Assembly: GCF_003075075.1 (NCBI RefSeq)
Contig: NZ_QCYM01000008.1
Location: 62,001 to 126,000 of the forward strand
DNA: 64,000 bases
Direction of reading: 5' to 3'
DNA from: Labrenzia sp. 011
GTDB taxonomy: Bacteria; Pseudomonadota; Alphaproteobacteria; Rhizobiales; Stappiaceae
Under the pieces are notes generated by a model, which saw only the letters and a list, made by a program, of their open reading frames with translations, had not been told where the DNA came from and made no database searches. The translations under genes were made by a program, and so were the position numbers. Shown piece by piece: positions 17,909 to 27,329 of the stretch. How positions within the stretch are numbered: the first letter of the stretch is position 1; every line of letters begins with the position of its first letter.

Positions 17909-18373
17909 ATGAAACTGCCAGACAACATGACCGCCGGTTGGGCCACATTCGATGACCTGACTCCGCGGGACGTTCATGACCTGCTGCAACTCCGGCAGGC
18001 GATTTTCATCCTGGAACAGACTTCGCTTTACGCCGATATCGACGGCAAGGATCCGCACGCGCGGCATTATCTCATCAGGCACCGCGACAGCGGTGCCCTG
18101 ACCGGTGCCATCAGGCTGTTCACCGGCCCCGAAAAAGGCGAGGCGCGGATCGGACGGGTGGTGATTGCCCGTGAAGCCAGGGGTTCCGGCCTTGGCCGGA
18201 TCATGATGCAGGCGGGAATTGACAAGGCCGAGGCGCTTGTCCCCGGGTGCCGGATCCATGTCACGGCGCAGGCCCATTTGGAAAAGTTCTACAATTCGCT
18301 CGGTTTCATCACCGTATCGAAGGTCTATCTGGAAGACGGCATCCCGCATATCGACATGATGCGGGGCGCCTGA
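17909..18373 (+). CDS. GNAT acetyltransferase, ElaA type
   Basis: About 154 residues with the ElaA signature: LLQLRQAIFILEQ, IDGKDPHARHYL and an acetyl-CoA loop in ARGSGLGRIMMQ. The C-terminal HLEKFYNSLGF is typical. The substrate is unknown. It lies 21 bases after folA and before hflK, probably transcribed with folA. ATG 17909 is chosen; a GTG at 17897 in the same frame adds four residues and cannot be excluded. Confidence 0.85.
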   Translation: MKLPDNMTAGWATFDDLTPRDVHDLLQLRQAIFILEQTSLYADIDGKDPHARHYLIRHRDSGALTGAIRLFTGPEKGEARIGRVVIAREARGSGLGRIMMQAGIDKAEALVPGCRIHVTAQAHLEKFYNSLGFITVSKVYLEDGIPHIDMMRGA

Positions 18374-18594
18374 GACCGTTGGCGGGAATTCTTTCCGAAA
18401 TTCTTGCCGGGCGGTCTTGAAAGCCGCCGTATCCTATCCCACCTGCGGCACGGGAAATTGCACCGGATGTATGTGGCGGGTTCCCTGCCGTTTTCGTTGA
18501 AAGCGACGGGTAACCTGCCTATAACCATCGGTGAGTCAGAAGAGGCGAGGCCCATGCAGGCAACGCCCGCGGGATTTCACAGAAGGAAGTTTTG

Positions 18595-19782
18595 ATGCCT
18601 TGGAGCAATCAGTCAGGCGGCGGTGGTCCCTGGAAAGGTGGCGGAAACAACGGCGGCCCCTGGGGCAGCGGCAACAACGGTGGAGGCCCCTGGGGAGGTG
18701 GTCAGAACCGGGGAGGAGGCGGCAATCCGCCCGATCTTGAAGAGCTTCTCAAGCGCACGCAGGACAAGATGAAGAACGTCCTGCCGGGCGGTGGCGGCGG
18801 CGGACTGGGCTTCGTCGGTGTCATGATCGTCATCGGCATCGGCGTCATCGGCTGGCTGCTGACCGGGCTTTATGTGGTCGACGAAGGTGAGGTCGGTGTC
18901 GAGCTGGTTCTCGGCAAGGTGGAAGACCAGACGCCTCCGGGCCTGAACTACAACTGGCCCTATCCGATCGGCGAGGTTTACAAGCCTCAGGTCGAGCTGC
19001 AGCGTGAAACGACCGTCGGCGTCGAGGAAAGCATCACCAGCGCCGGAGCCGTGCGGGCCCGTGATATCCCCGAGGAAAGCCTGATGCTGACCGGCGACGA
19101 GAACATCGTCGACGTCGGGTTCAAGGTCCTGTGGAGAATCAAGAGCACCCGCGAGGGCATCAGCGACTATCTGTTCAACATCCAGGAGCCCGCCGGAACG
19201 GTCAAGGCCGTTGCCGAAAGCGCCATGCGCGAAGTGGTCGGCGCTTCGAATATCGACTCCATCCTGACGGAAAACCGGGTCGCCATTCAGAACGATGTCG
19301 TCACCCTGATGCAGACAACGCTGGATTCCTATCGCGCCGGTATCGAGATCGCGGAAGTGCAGATGCAGCGGGTTGACCCGCCGGCACAGGTCATCGACGC
19401 GTTCCGGGACGTTCAGGCGGCACGTGCCGACCAGGAGCGTATCCGCAACGAGGCGGAATCCTATGCCAACCGGATCGTTCCGGAAGCACGCGGTGAATCG
19501 GCCCGTGTTCTGGAAGCGGCGAACGCCTACAAGGACCAGACCATCGCCGAGGCGACCGGTCAGTCCCAGCGCTTCACCAAGATCCTGGAGCAGTACAAGA
19601 AGGCCCCGGACGTGACCCGGGAGCGCATGTATCTCGAAACACTGGAAAAAGTCTTGGGTGTTACCAACAAGATCATCATCGACAGCGATTCATCCGGTAC
19701 GGGTGTTGTGCCGTTCCTGCCTCTTAACGATCTGAACGGACGCGGTACCACCGCTCCGTCCGCACGGACAGGAGGGAACTGA
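18595..19782 (+). CDS. hflK: FtsH protease modulator HflK
   Basis: A 395-residue membrane protein. It has a Gly/Asn/Trp-rich N-terminus (about 1-45), one membrane segment (GFVGVMIVIGIGVIGWLLTGLYVV), then the SPFH/band-7 domain and a long coiled coil rich in Ala/Glu/Arg. With HflC it forms the periplasm-facing ring complex around FtsH and limits that protease's activity. The start is ATG 18595 after AAGGAA; an in-frame TTG three bases earlier is less likely. It is spaced two bases from hflC. Confidence 0.95.
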   Translation: MPWSNQSGGGGPWKGGGNNGGPWGSGNNGGGPWGGGQNRGGGGNPPDLEELLKRTQDKMKNVLPGGGGGGLGFVGVMIVIGIGVIGWLLTGLYVVDEGEVGVELVLGKVEDQTPPGLNYNWPYPIGEVYKPQVELQRETTVGVEESITSAGAVRARDIPEESLMLTGDENIVDVGFKVLWRIKSTREGISDYLFNIQEPAGTVKAVAESAMREVVGASNIDSILTENRVAIQNDVVTLMQTTLDSYRAGIEIAEVQMQRVDPPAQVIDAFRDVQAARADQERIRNEAESYANRIVPEARGESARVLEAANAYKDQTIAEATGQSQRFTKILEQYKKAPDVTRERMYLETLEKVLGVTNKIIIDSDSSGTGVVPFLPLNDLNGRGTTAPSARTGGN

Positions 19783-19784
19783 TC

Positions 19785-20714
19785 ATGCGCAGCGGAATTC
19801 TCGCAATCATTCTCGTGATCGTCGCGGTCCTCGCCTATATGTCGATCTTCATCGTCAATCCGACCCAGCAGGCGCTCGTCCTGCAACTCGGCCGGATCAT
19901 CGACACGAAGACCGAATCCGGTCCGTACTTCAAATATCCGTTCATCCAGAACGTCGTTTACATGGACAAGCGGATCCTCAACCTGAACATGCCGCCGCTT
20001 GAGCCGATTTCATCGGACAAGAAGCGGCTCGTGGTCGATGCCTTCGCGCGTTACAAGATTTCCAACCCGGTGCTGTTCTACCAGCGCGTCCAGAACATTC
20101 CGACGGCCAACCGGCGTCTGTCGACCCTGCTGCAGTCCTCGCTGCGGTCGGAACTGGGACGAACCAGCTTTGCCGCCCTCGTTCGGGATGACCGGTCCGG
20201 TGTGATGGAGAACATCCGCCGGGACGTCAGCGCGAATGCCGCCGAGCTCGGTATCGAGGTAATCGATGTGAAGATCCGGCGTGCGGATCTGCCGGATGCC
20301 AACTCCCAGGCCATTTACGCCAGAATGCAGACGGAACGTCAGCGGGAAGCAACGGAGCTGCGTGCACAGGGTGAGGAACTCGCCCGGCGTATCCGCTCGC
20401 GTGCGGATCGCGATGCGACGGTTCTGGTTGCGGAAGCCAAGCGGGATTCGGAAATCACCCGTGGTGACGGCGATGCTGAGCGCAACAAGATCTTCGCGGA
20501 AGCCTACGGCGCGGATCCGGAGTTCTTCGCGTTCTACCGCTCGATGCTGGCCTATGAAGAAGGTCTGAGAGCCGGTGACACGAGTCTTGTCCTGTCTCCG
20601 GATTCCAGCTTCTTCCGGTACTTCAAGGACCCGAGAGGCATTGCCCCTCCAGCGGCAGGCAATGACAACGGCGGCACAGGGAACACCGGCACGTCGTCGC
20701 TCTCCGCGCAATGA
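19785..20714 (+). CDS. hflC: FtsH protease modulator HflC
   Basis: A 309-residue partner of HflK. It has an N-terminal membrane anchor (GILAIILVIVAVLAYMSIFIV), an SPFH domain (NPTQQALVLQLGRI onward) and the coiled-coil segment ending DPEFFAFYRSMLAYEEGL, a strongly conserved HflC feature. The Gly/Asn-rich tail is variable. GGAGGG at 19771-19776 serves its ATG. The stop overlaps the start of the DUF2065 gene by four bases, so the three genes are one operon. Confidence 0.95.
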   Translation: MRSGILAIILVIVAVLAYMSIFIVNPTQQALVLQLGRIIDTKTESGPYFKYPFIQNVVYMDKRILNLNMPPLEPISSDKKRLVVDAFARYKISNPVLFYQRVQNIPTANRRLSTLLQSSLRSELGRTSFAALVRDDRSGVMENIRRDVSANAAELGIEVIDVKIRRADLPDANSQAIYARMQTERQREATELRAQGEELARRIRSRADRDATVLVAEAKRDSEITRGDGDAERNKIFAEAYGADPEFFAFYRSMLAYEEGLRAGDTSLVLSPDSSFFRYFKDPRGIAPPAAGNDNGGTGNTGTSSLSAQ

Positions 20715-20896
20715 GCGAACTGATGACCGCACTGGGTCTGGTGCTGGTATTGGAGGGCGTTCTTTACGCTCTTGCACCCGGCGGCATGAAGTCGGTCATG
20801 CGCAGCGCGCTCGAGACGCCGGACCAGACCCTGCGCATTGCAGGGCTGGTCGCGGCCGGTGCCGGCGTATTTCTTGTGTGGATCATACGCGGATAA
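20711..20896 (+). CDS. DUF2065 family small membrane protein
   Basis: A 61-residue protein with two hydrophobic segments (LMTALGLVLVLEGVLYALAP and IAGLVAAGAGVFLVWII) and a short basic loop (MKSVMRSALETP). This is the standard DUF2065 protein found after hflC in many proteobacteria. Its ATG overlaps the hflC stop (ATGA), indicating translational coupling and suggesting a role with the HflKC/FtsH complex. No biochemical function is known to me. Confidence 0.88.
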   Translation: MSELMTALGLVLVLEGVLYALAPGGMKSVMRSALETPDQTLRIAGLVAAGAGVFLVWIIRG

Positions 20897-20907
20897 CGAA
20901 AAGTTTT

Positions 20908-20937
20908 CGGGCGGGAGAGGCAAAAATCTCCCGCCCG
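20908..20937 (+). terminator. Hairpin after the hflKC operon
   Basis: An 11-bp stem CGGGCGGGAGA / TCTCCCGCCCG with an 8-base loop starts 11 bases after the DUF2065 stop. It lacks a good U tract (GTTCTATAAT follows), so it may act as a weak terminator or as a 3' stabiliser. Confidence 0.6.
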
Positions 20938-21179
20938 TTCTATAATCCGGTCAAGAACCTGAATGAAGCCGGCCGACTGTTCGCTGTTCAGGGTCTGTTG
21001 AGAATTGGAATCCGGCCGTTTGCGGGACGCAGGTCGTTCCGGTTTGCGAAGCCGGGGTGCAGGGGAATGCGGATTTTCCGCTTCCGACAGTGCCGAGGTC
21101 CGACGTGGACAGCCACCGGAGCCCAATTCTCAGCAGATCCGAATATCAGTTCAGCCGGCTGCGATGAGGAGAATACCCC

Positions 21180-22667
21180 ATGGCCCCAAACACCATTCGT
21201 CGCAAGATGTCCCGGCTCGCGCTTGCCGCCGCCGGCATTGTTCTCGGCGGAATGATCGCAGTTCAGCCCGTGCAAACCGCCCGGGCGCAAGGGCCGGCCT
21301 CCGTGGCCGATCTGGCGGAGAACCTGGCCGACGCCGTCGTGAACATTTCCACTGCCCAGACTGTGCAGGGCCAGCGGTCGGTTCCCATGCCCGAGGTTCC
21401 GGAAGGATCGCCGTTTCAGGAATTCTTCGAGGAATTCTTCAACCGGCAGAACCGGGACAACGACCAGCCGCGCCGGGTGCAGTCACTCGGCTCCGGGTTC
21501 GTCATCGACGGCAAGGAAGGCATCATCATCACCAACAACCACGTCATCGAAGGGGCCGATGAAATCACGGCCAACTTCAATGACGGCACCAAGCTGAAGG
21601 CGGAAATCCTCGGCACCGACGAGAAGACCGATCTCGCGGTTCTGAAGGTGACGCCGGAAACGCCGCTGAAGGATGTCACATTCGGCGATTCCGATGCGAT
21701 CCGCGTCGGCGACTGGGTGATGGCCATCGGCAATCCCTTCGGTCTCGGCGGCACGGTGACCGTGGGGATCGTGTCGGCGCGCAACCGCGACATCAATTCG
21801 GGTCCCTATGACAACTTCATCCAGACGGATGCGTCCATCAACCGGGGCAACTCGGGCGGACCGCTGTTCGACATGGAAGGCAAGGTGGTCGGCATCAACA
21901 CGGCGATCATTTCCCCGTCCGGCGGATCCATCGGCATCGGCTTCGCCATTCCGGCCAAGACCGCCATGCGGGTAATCGATCAGCTGCGTGAGTTCGGGGA
22001 AACCCGCCGTGGCTGGCTGGGTGTCCGCATCCAGGAAGTCACCGAGGAGATCGCGGAAAGCCTTGGAATGGACGAGGCCATGGGCGCGCTGGTTGCCGGT
22101 GTCACCGAAGACGGTCCCGCAGCCAAGGGCAAGATCGAGGCGGGCGATGTGATCATCCGCTTCGACGGCAACGAGGTGGAGTCGATGCGCGAACTGCCGC
22201 GCATGGTCGCCGAGACGGCGATCGGCAAGGAAGTCGAGGTGGTGGTGCTGCGCAAGGGCGAGGAAGTCACCATCAACGTCACGCTGGAGCGTCTGGAAGA
22301 GAACGAGGTCGAGGAAGCAAGCGCGTCGAGCGAAGACCAGCCGGAGGACCAGCCTGCCGAAAAGAGCGAAGTTCTCGGCATGATGCTTGCCGAACTGGAC
22401 GACACCCTGCGCCAGCAGTTCTCCATCGATGAAGACATCACCGGCGTGGTCGTTACCGAGGTGATTGCGGGCTCCTCCGCGGAGGAAAAGCGGGTGATGC
22501 CCGGCGACGTGATCAAGGAAGTCGCCCAGGAACCGGTCGCCACTCCGGCCGATGTCGAGGCGCAAGTCAAGAAGCTGGAGGCCGACGGCCGCCGTTCGGC
22601 CCTGCTCCTTCTGGCCAATCCGACCGGCGATGTCCGGTTCGTGCCTGTCCGGATCGAGGACCAGTAA
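21180..22667 (+). CDS. degP: Periplasmic Do/HtrA serine protease
   Basis: A 495-residue envelope quality-control protease. The signal peptide is about residues 1-37 (ending TARAQ). The trypsin-like domain carries the triad His in TNNHVIEG, Asp in EKTDLAVLKV and Ser in INRGNSGGPLFD. Two PDZ domains follow (about 265-355 and 390-490), with an acidic Glu/Ser linker between them. It lies downstream of hflKC, grouping membrane and periplasmic proteolysis genes, but is separated from them by about 280 bases, so it probably has its own promoter. A strong terminator follows. Confidence 0.95.
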   Translation: MAPNTIRRKMSRLALAAAGIVLGGMIAVQPVQTARAQGPASVADLAENLADAVVNISTAQTVQGQRSVPMPEVPEGSPFQEFFEEFFNRQNRDNDQPRRVQSLGSGFVIDGKEGIIITNNHVIEGADEITANFNDGTKLKAEILGTDEKTDLAVLKVTPETPLKDVTFGDSDAIRVGDWVMAIGNPFGLGGTVTVGIVSARNRDINSGPYDNFIQTDASINRGNSGGPLFDMEGKVVGINTAIISPSGGSIGIGFAIPAKTAMRVIDQLREFGETRRGWLGVRIQEVTEEIAESLGMDEAMGALVAGVTEDGPAAKGKIEAGDVIIRFDGNEVESMRELPRMVAETAIGKEVEVVVLRKGEEVTINVTLERLEENEVEEASASSEDQPEDQPAEKSEVLGMMLAELDDTLRQQFSIDEDITGVVVTEVIAGSSAEEKRVMPGDVIKEVAQEPVATPADVEAQVKKLEADGRRSALLLLANPTGDVRFVPVRIEDQ

Positions 22668-22691
22668 GCCGGACCATAGGTCCCTACCAAC

Positions 22692-22722
22692 AAAACGGGC
22701 GCCGGATACGGCGCCCGTTTTT
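22692..22722 (+). terminator. Intrinsic terminator after degP
   Basis: AAAACGGGCGCCG, a GATA loop and CGGCGCCCGTTTTT form a stem of 13 bp with a T tract. The A tract on the other side would also allow termination of serB, which converges here. Confidence 0.92.
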
Positions 22723-22791
22723 GTTTCATGCTGTTGAATTTGCCGGGGTAAGACGGCGCGGGCGCGACCGCGAGGAGGGCGCGGCTTGCGC

Positions 22792-23682
22792 TCAGCTCAG
22801 CGCGAAGTCGCTTTCCGCGTAGCCCTGCAGATAGAGCAGCGCCGTCAGGTCTCCGTGGTCAATGCGGAAGTCGGCAGCGGCGGCAACGGCGGGTTTGGCT
22901 CTGTAGGCCACGCCGGCGCCGGCCAGGTCGATCATCGCGAGATCATTGGCTCCGTCGCCCACCGCGAGGGTGTCGCTGAAGGCAAGACCCTTGTCCGCGG
23001 CGAGAAATTCCAGCCGGGCGCGTTTGGCATCGCGGCCGAGGATGGGTTCGGCGACCCGGCCGGTCAGTTGCCCGTCTTCCGTCAGGAGCGTGTTGGCCTG
23101 GTGTTCGTCGAAGCCGATCATGGCGCAGACCGTCTTGGTGAAATGGGTGAAGCCGCCGGAGACCAGCGCGCAATAGGCACCGTTCGACTTCATGGTCTGC
23201 ACAAGCGTCCGTCCGCCGGGCATCAGCTGGATGCGGTTGGTCAGGACCGTATCGATTGCTGAAACGGAAAGCCCTTCAAGCAGAGCGACGCGTTCCCTGA
23301 GCGCGGGTTCGAAGTCGATTTCGCCGCGCATCGCCCGTTCGGTGATTTCGGAAATCCTGTCCTTGAGGCCGAGCTCGGCCGCCAGTTCGTCGATACATTC
23401 CTGGCGAATCATGGTGGAATCCATGTCGGCGATCAGAAGCCGTTTGCGTCTTCCCTCGCGCGGCTGGACAAAGATGTCCACCGGGGAGCGTCCGACGACT
23501 TCGCGCAGCATCGCATCCGCGGAGCTTGCGTCGGGACCTTCGAACCGGATATCGGCAGCAATGCCGGGATTGAGTATAGTCGTGGTATCGGTCACGCCGA
23601 GGGCGTCTGAGACCTGACGCAGCAAATCCGCGTCGACCGCGGGCGCAGTGGGTGTGGACACCAAAGTGGCAACTAGAGACAT
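22792..23682 (-). CDS. serB: Phosphoserine phosphatase
   Basis: A 296-residue HAD-family enzyme performing the last step of serine synthesis. An N-terminal regulatory region (1-80, ACT-like) precedes the HAD core: motif I DMDSTMI with the nucleophile Asp, motif II VSGGFTHF, the Lys of motif III, and motif IV GDGANDLAMI. The start at 23682 follows AGGGA on the minus strand and matches MSLVATLVSTP. Its ATG overlaps the ATG of miaA on the other strand inside CATG at 23680-23683, so each gene's promoter must lie inside the other gene. Confidence 0.94.
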   Translation of the reverse strand: MSLVATLVSTPTAPAVDADLLRQVSDALGVTDTTTILNPGIAADIRFEGPDASSADAMLREVVGRSPVDIFVQPREGRRKRLLIADMDSTMIRQECIDELAAELGLKDRISEITERAMRGEIDFEPALRERVALLEGLSVSAIDTVLTNRIQLMPGGRTLVQTMKSNGAYCALVSGGFTHFTKTVCAMIGFDEHQANTLLTEDGQLTGRVAEPILGRDAKRARLEFLAADKGLAFSDTLAVGDGANDLAMIDLAGAGVAYRAKPAVAAAADFRIDHGDLTALLYLQGYAESDFALS

Positions 23683-24637
23683 GGAGGCTTCCCTGGAAGG
23701 CGGACGGACACGGGCTGAAGACGACGACTGCGTCATTCTGATAGCGGGGCCGACGGCAAGCGGCAAGTCCGCATTGGCGCTGGAACTTGCCGCGAAGCTG
23801 GACGGCGTGATCATAAATGCCGATTCCATGCAGCTTTACGAAGACCTGCGCCTGGTCAGCGCACGTCCTTCGGCCGACGAGATGGCAGGCGTTCCGCACC
23901 GGCTTTACGGGGTCGTGCCGGCTTCGACCGCATCGTCCACCGGGGCATGGCTGCGACTGGCGGCGCAAGAGATTGACACTGCGCGTGCTGCTGGCCGGGT
24001 GCCGATCCTTGTCGGGGGAACCGGTCTCTATTTCAAGGGACTGACCGAAGGCTTTGCCGAGATGCCCGCCGTTCCGGAAGATGTGCGCCGCAGGGCGCGG
24101 GATCTGGCGGAGCGGGAGGGTGCCGAGGGGCTCAGGTCAGCCCTTCTGGACATGGGAGACGGGGAAGCGGCCGAGGGCCTGGAGGATCCCCAGCGGCTCA
24201 CCCGGGCACTCGAAGTGATCATGGCGACTGGAAAACCGCTTTCGCTCTGGCAGCGGGAGGGACAATCCGCGCCACTGCTGCCCGGGACGGTGAGCCGGAG
24301 ACTTGTGCTGGCACCGCCCAGGCCCTGGTTGCATGAACGGATCGCCCGACGGGCACGGCTGATGCTGTCGCGGGAAGGCTGCGAGGAGGTCCGGCTGCTT
24401 CTTGCAAAGGGACTCTCGAAGAAACTGCCCGCCATGCGGGCGATTGGCGTGGCTGAAATCGGTGCCTATCTTGCCGGTGAGTGCAGCCAGGAAGAGGCCA
24501 TCCACAGGCTGACTGTTGCGACGCGGCAATACGCGAAGCGTCAGGAAACCTGGTTTCGCAACCAGATGGGGGATTGGCAACGGCTTGATCCTTCAGCGGA
24601 AATCAGTGCTGAGGATTTCCTGTTGCCGCGCCGGTAA
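23681..24637 (+). CDS. miaA: tRNA dimethylallyltransferase
   Basis: A 318-residue enzyme that adds a dimethylallyl group to A37 of tRNAs reading UNN codons. It shows the P-loop IAGPTASGKSAL, the DSMQLY substrate motif, VGGTGLYFK and the C-terminal ATRQYAKRQETWFR. ATG 23681 is chosen; GTG 23648 in the same frame would add 11 residues and deepen the overlap with serB. No strong ribosome-binding site supports either. Expression must start from within serB on the opposite strand. Confidence 0.92.
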   Translation: MEASLEGGRTRAEDDDCVILIAGPTASGKSALALELAAKLDGVIINADSMQLYEDLRLVSARPSADEMAGVPHRLYGVVPASTASSTGAWLRLAAQEIDTARAAGRVPILVGGTGLYFKGLTEGFAEMPAVPEDVRRRARDLAEREGAEGLRSALLDMGDGEAAEGLEDPQRLTRALEVIMATGKPLSLWQREGQSAPLLPGTVSRRLVLAPPRPWLHERIARRARLMLSREGCEEVRLLLAKGLSKKLPAMRAIGVAEIGAYLAGECSQEEAIHRLTVATRQYAKRQETWFRNQMGDWQRLDPSAEISAEDFLLPRR

Positions 24638-24842
24638 GGGCGGAAAACTTCTGCGTGTGCGGCGCAATGTTTATTTACCACCTAACTTGTTGGTATTACG
24701 TATATATTTTCGTATTTTTTGCGATTATAGTCGCGCTTGCCACAGGCTCGGCACAATTCAAGGTTACATGAACGGACCTCTCAGCAGGGACGGCTTTTCA
24801 AACCTAGTGTCTGTTGTGTGCAGTTCAATACCGGAGGATACG

Positions 24843-25382
24843 GTGCAGACGATATTTCTCGAATGCGGCTCAGTGCGGCTTGTTCCCTTCTCTCCGGCTG
24901 ATATCAGGCTCATCGAGGACCTTCACTCCGACGCTTATGGAAACCGGTGCACGGAATATTCCACCAATTGCACCGTGATGGACGCGGCCGAACTGGTCAG
25001 CTCCGCCCTGCAGCATCAGGAGGATCTGGGGTTCGGCAAGTGGAAGGCCATTTCGGACAACGGAGACTTTCTCGGCTGGGCCGGTTTCACACCGGTCAGC
25101 GAAACATCCGAAATCAGTGTGAACTACTGTCTGGCGAACGAGGTGCTGCAACGGGATCCGGATCTGTCGAAACGTCTGTTCGCGTCCCTGACGGAGTGGT
25201 TCTTCGAAAACACCTATTTTTCCCATCTGATCGCGGTCGTGCGCACGGATAACCGCGACATGCGGGACGTGGTGCTGCATTGCGGCTTTTACCACCGGGA
25301 AAGCAAGGTGATCGAGGGCATGCAGGCGGACGTCTTCCAGATGCTCAGCCCGTCCATGCAATCCTATCTTCTGAGCGCCTGA
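24843..25382 (+). CDS. GNAT-like acetyltransferase (RimJ-type fold)
   Basis: About 179 residues with a RimJ/RimL-like layout: LECGSVRLVPFSPADIRLIEDLHSD at the start, GWAGFTPVSETSEISVNYCLANEV in the middle and AVVRTDNRDMRDVVLHCGFYH near the end. The acetyl-CoA loop is weak (no clear Q/R-x-x-G-x-G/A), so activity is uncertain. I favour GTG 24843 because GGAGG lies 5 bases upstream; ATG 24768 is an alternative with 25 more residues. The preceding 24,660-24,760 stretch is unusually AT-rich for this genome and probably holds the promoter. Confidence 0.65.
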   Translation: MQTIFLECGSVRLVPFSPADIRLIEDLHSDAYGNRCTEYSTNCTVMDAAELVSSALQHQEDLGFGKWKAISDNGDFLGWAGFTPVSETSEISVNYCLANEVLQRDPDLSKRLFASLTEWFFENTYFSHLIAVVRTDNRDMRDVVLHCGFYHRESKVIEGMQADVFQMLSPSMQSYLLSA

Positions 25383-25408
25383 GGCCGGGCGCCGGCGCGG
25401 GGCGCTCG

Positions 25409-25434
25409 AAAGGGCCGCCGTGGCGGCCCTTTTT
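25409..25434 (+). terminator. Intrinsic terminator between GNAT gene and leuA
   Basis: AAAGGGCCGCC / GGCGGCCCTTTTT hairpin with a tight loop and T tract, between two convergent genes. It is usable in both directions because of the flanking A and T runs. Confidence 0.85.
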
Positions 25435-25454
25435 CAGCTTCGGATCATCGTGGC

Positions 25455-27011
25455 TCAAACGGCCTGCAGTGCGCCGGGATTGCCGGCCTGCTGGCGCAGG
25501 GCCAGCTTGTTCATGGCCGAGACATAGGCGCGGGCCGAGGCGACGAGAGTGTCGGTGTCCGCGCCCTTGCCGGTTGCGATCCGGCCGCCGGCTTCCAGCC
25601 GCACGGAGACTTCCGCCTGCGCGTCCGTGCCTTCGGTTACCGCATGAACCTGGTAGAGCGACAGGGTGGCCTCATGGGGCACGATGGACTTGATCGCATT
25701 GAAGGTGGCGTCGACCGGACCGTCGCCGGTGGCTTCCTTGGTGACGTGCTGGCCGCCCACATCCATGGTCAGGATCGCCTTCTGCGGGCCGCCGGTGCCT
25801 GCGATGACCGTCAGCGCGATCACCTTGGTGCTCTCGCCCAGAACGGAGATTTCATCCTCGACCAGGGCCTCGATATCCTCGTCATAGACATGCTTCTTGC
25901 GGTCGGCGAGATCCTTGAAGCGGCGGAAGGCGTCCTGCAGGGCGTTGTCGCCCAGGTCGTAGCCCAGTTCCTTCAGCTTGTCGCGGAAGGCGTGGCGGCC
26001 GGAGTGCTTGCCCATGACCAGCGACGTGGCTTTGACGCCGACATCTTCCGGACGCATGATTTCGTAGGTCTCGGCATTTTTCAGCATGCCGTCCTGGTGA
26101 ATGCCGCTCTCGTGGGCGAAGGCGTTCTTGCCGACGATGGCCTTGTTGTACTGGACGGCGAAGCCGGAGGCGCCGGCCACCATCTTGGAGGCACGCACCA
26201 GGAATTTCGGATCGATCTGCGTGGTATAGGGTAGGATGTCGCCCCGGGTGCGCACCGCCATCACGATCTCTTCCAGCGCGGCGTTCCCGGCGCGTTCGCC
26301 CAGCCCGTTGATGGTGCATTCGATCTGCCGGGCACCGCCGGCCACACCGGCCAGGGAATTGGCTACCGCCAGCCCCAGATCGTCGTGGCAATGGACGGAA
26401 AAGACCGCCTTGTCACTGTCCGGCACCCGCTCGCGGATCTGCTCGAACATGGCCTTGTATTCTTCCGGGGTGGCATAACCGACCGTGTCCGGCAGGTTGA
26501 TCGTGGTCGCCCCGCATTTGATCGCGGCCTCCACGCAGCGGCACAGATAGTCGATCGGCGTGCGGGTGGCGTCCATGGCCGACCATTCCACGTCGTCAAT
26601 CAGGTTGCGCGAACGGGCCACCGTGTCGGTGATGATGTCCAGAACCTGGTCTTCCGTCTTGTTCATCTGGAATTTCAGGTGGATCGGCGAGGTGGAGACG
26701 AAGGTGTGAATGCGCCCCTTGCCGGCATGTTTCACGGCTTCTCCGCAGCGGTCGATGTCTGCGTGGATGGCGCGGGCGAGACCGGCGATCACCGAATTTT
26801 TCGAGCGCTTGGCGATTTCACTGACGGCTTCGAAGTCGCCGTTGGAGGCGATCGGAAAGCCGGCCTCGATGATATCGACGCCCATTTCGTCGAGAATTTC
26901 GGCAATCTGCAGTTTTTCTTCCAGCGTCATGGACGCGCCGGGCGACTGTTCGCCGTCGCGCAAGGTGGTGTCGAAGATGCGGACCTGCTCCGTGGAGGTA
27001 TTGGCACTCAT
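25455..27011 (-). CDS. leuA: 2-isopropylmalate synthase
   Basis: A 518-residue enzyme for the first committed step of leucine synthesis, condensing acetyl-CoA with 2-oxoisovalerate. The TIM-barrel motifs are clear: [13 protein letters not shown], the metal-binding [13 protein letters not shown] and [14 protein letters not shown]. The C-terminal LeuA dimer domain (about 390-518) senses leucine for feedback inhibition. ATG 27011 has an AGGGA site 8-10 bases upstream. Regulation by leucine is also indicated by an upstream leader peptide (27154-27255) and a stem-loop at 27031-27079. Confidence 0.95.
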   Translation of the reverse strand: MSANTSTEQVRIFDTTLRDGEQSPGASMTLEEKLQIAEILDEMGVDIIEAGFPIASNGDFEAVSEIAKRSKNSVIAGLARAIHADIDRCGEAVKHAGKGRIHTFVSTSPIHLKFQMNKTEDQVLDIITDTVARSRNLIDDVEWSAMDATRTPIDYLCRCVEAAIKCGATTINLPDTVGYATPEEYKAMFEQIRERVPDSDKAVFSVHCHDDLGLAVANSLAGVAGGARQIECTINGLGERAGNAALEEIVMAVRTRGDILPYTTQIDPKFLVRASKMVAGASGFAVQYNKAIVGKNAFAHESGIHQDGMLKNAETYEIMRPEDVGVKATSLVMGKHSGRHAFRDKLKELGYDLGDNALQDAFRRFKDLADRKKHVYDEDIEALVEDEISVLGESTKVIALTVIAGTGGPQKAILTMDVGGQHVTKEATGDGPVDATFNAIKSIVPHEATLSLYQVHAVTEGTDAQAEVSVRLEAGGRIATGKGADTDTLVASARAYVSAMNKLALRQQAGNPGALQAV

Positions 27012-27030
27012 GTTGTTTCGTCCCTGGCTT

Positions 27031-27079
27031 GGATCGGGCCTTCCTGGAGGAAAATGTCAGGAAGAATGCGACGCGATCC
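27031..27079 (-). promoter_or_regulatory. Stem-loop in the leuA leader next to the ribosome-binding site
   Basis: Two nested stems on the minus strand: outer GGATCG/CGATCC (27074-27079 with 27031-27036) and inner CTTCCTG/CAGGAAG (27058-27064 with 27040-27046). The base of the structure lies 6 to 8 bases from the leuA AGGGA site. There is no U tract after it, so it is not an obvious intrinsic terminator. Confidence 0.6.
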
Positions 27080-27153
27080 GAATATCGTGATGCGTTGTCC
27101 GAAGTATCTCCCCCAAGTGCCCGTTCCGCAACAAAACGCGGATCAGCCGACGC

Positions 27154-27255
27154 TCAGGGGCATCTAAGAAGGAGGAGATCGCCAAGTAGGAGGAGGCCGC
27201 CGCGCAGGGGCTGCGCGTCGTGAGAAGAACCGGAAATGTCGCGTGCCGCGATCAT
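27154..27255 (-). CDS. leuL: leuA leader peptide with two Leu4 runs
   Basis: A 33-codon open frame on the minus strand starting ATG 27255 and ending TGA 27154, 142 bases before leuA. Codons 21-24 and 27-30 are all leucine (CTC CTC CTA CTT and CTC CTC CTT CTT), with two residues between the runs. Leucine shortage would stall ribosomes there. A 7-bp hairpin CGCGCAG/CTGCGCG (27201-27217) overlaps the codons just before the first run. This is the arrangement of an amino-acid attenuator. Its ribosome-binding site is poor (AAAGACAGACCC before ATG). Confidence 0.85.
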   Translation of the reverse strand: MIAARDISGSSHDAQPLRGGLLLLGDLLLLRCP

Positions 27256-27329
27256 GGGTCTGTCTTTGGCCTTCGGTCGTCTTTCAAGAGGTCATTCGCC
27301 CAGTGTGGGACAAAAGCGTGACCTCTCTG

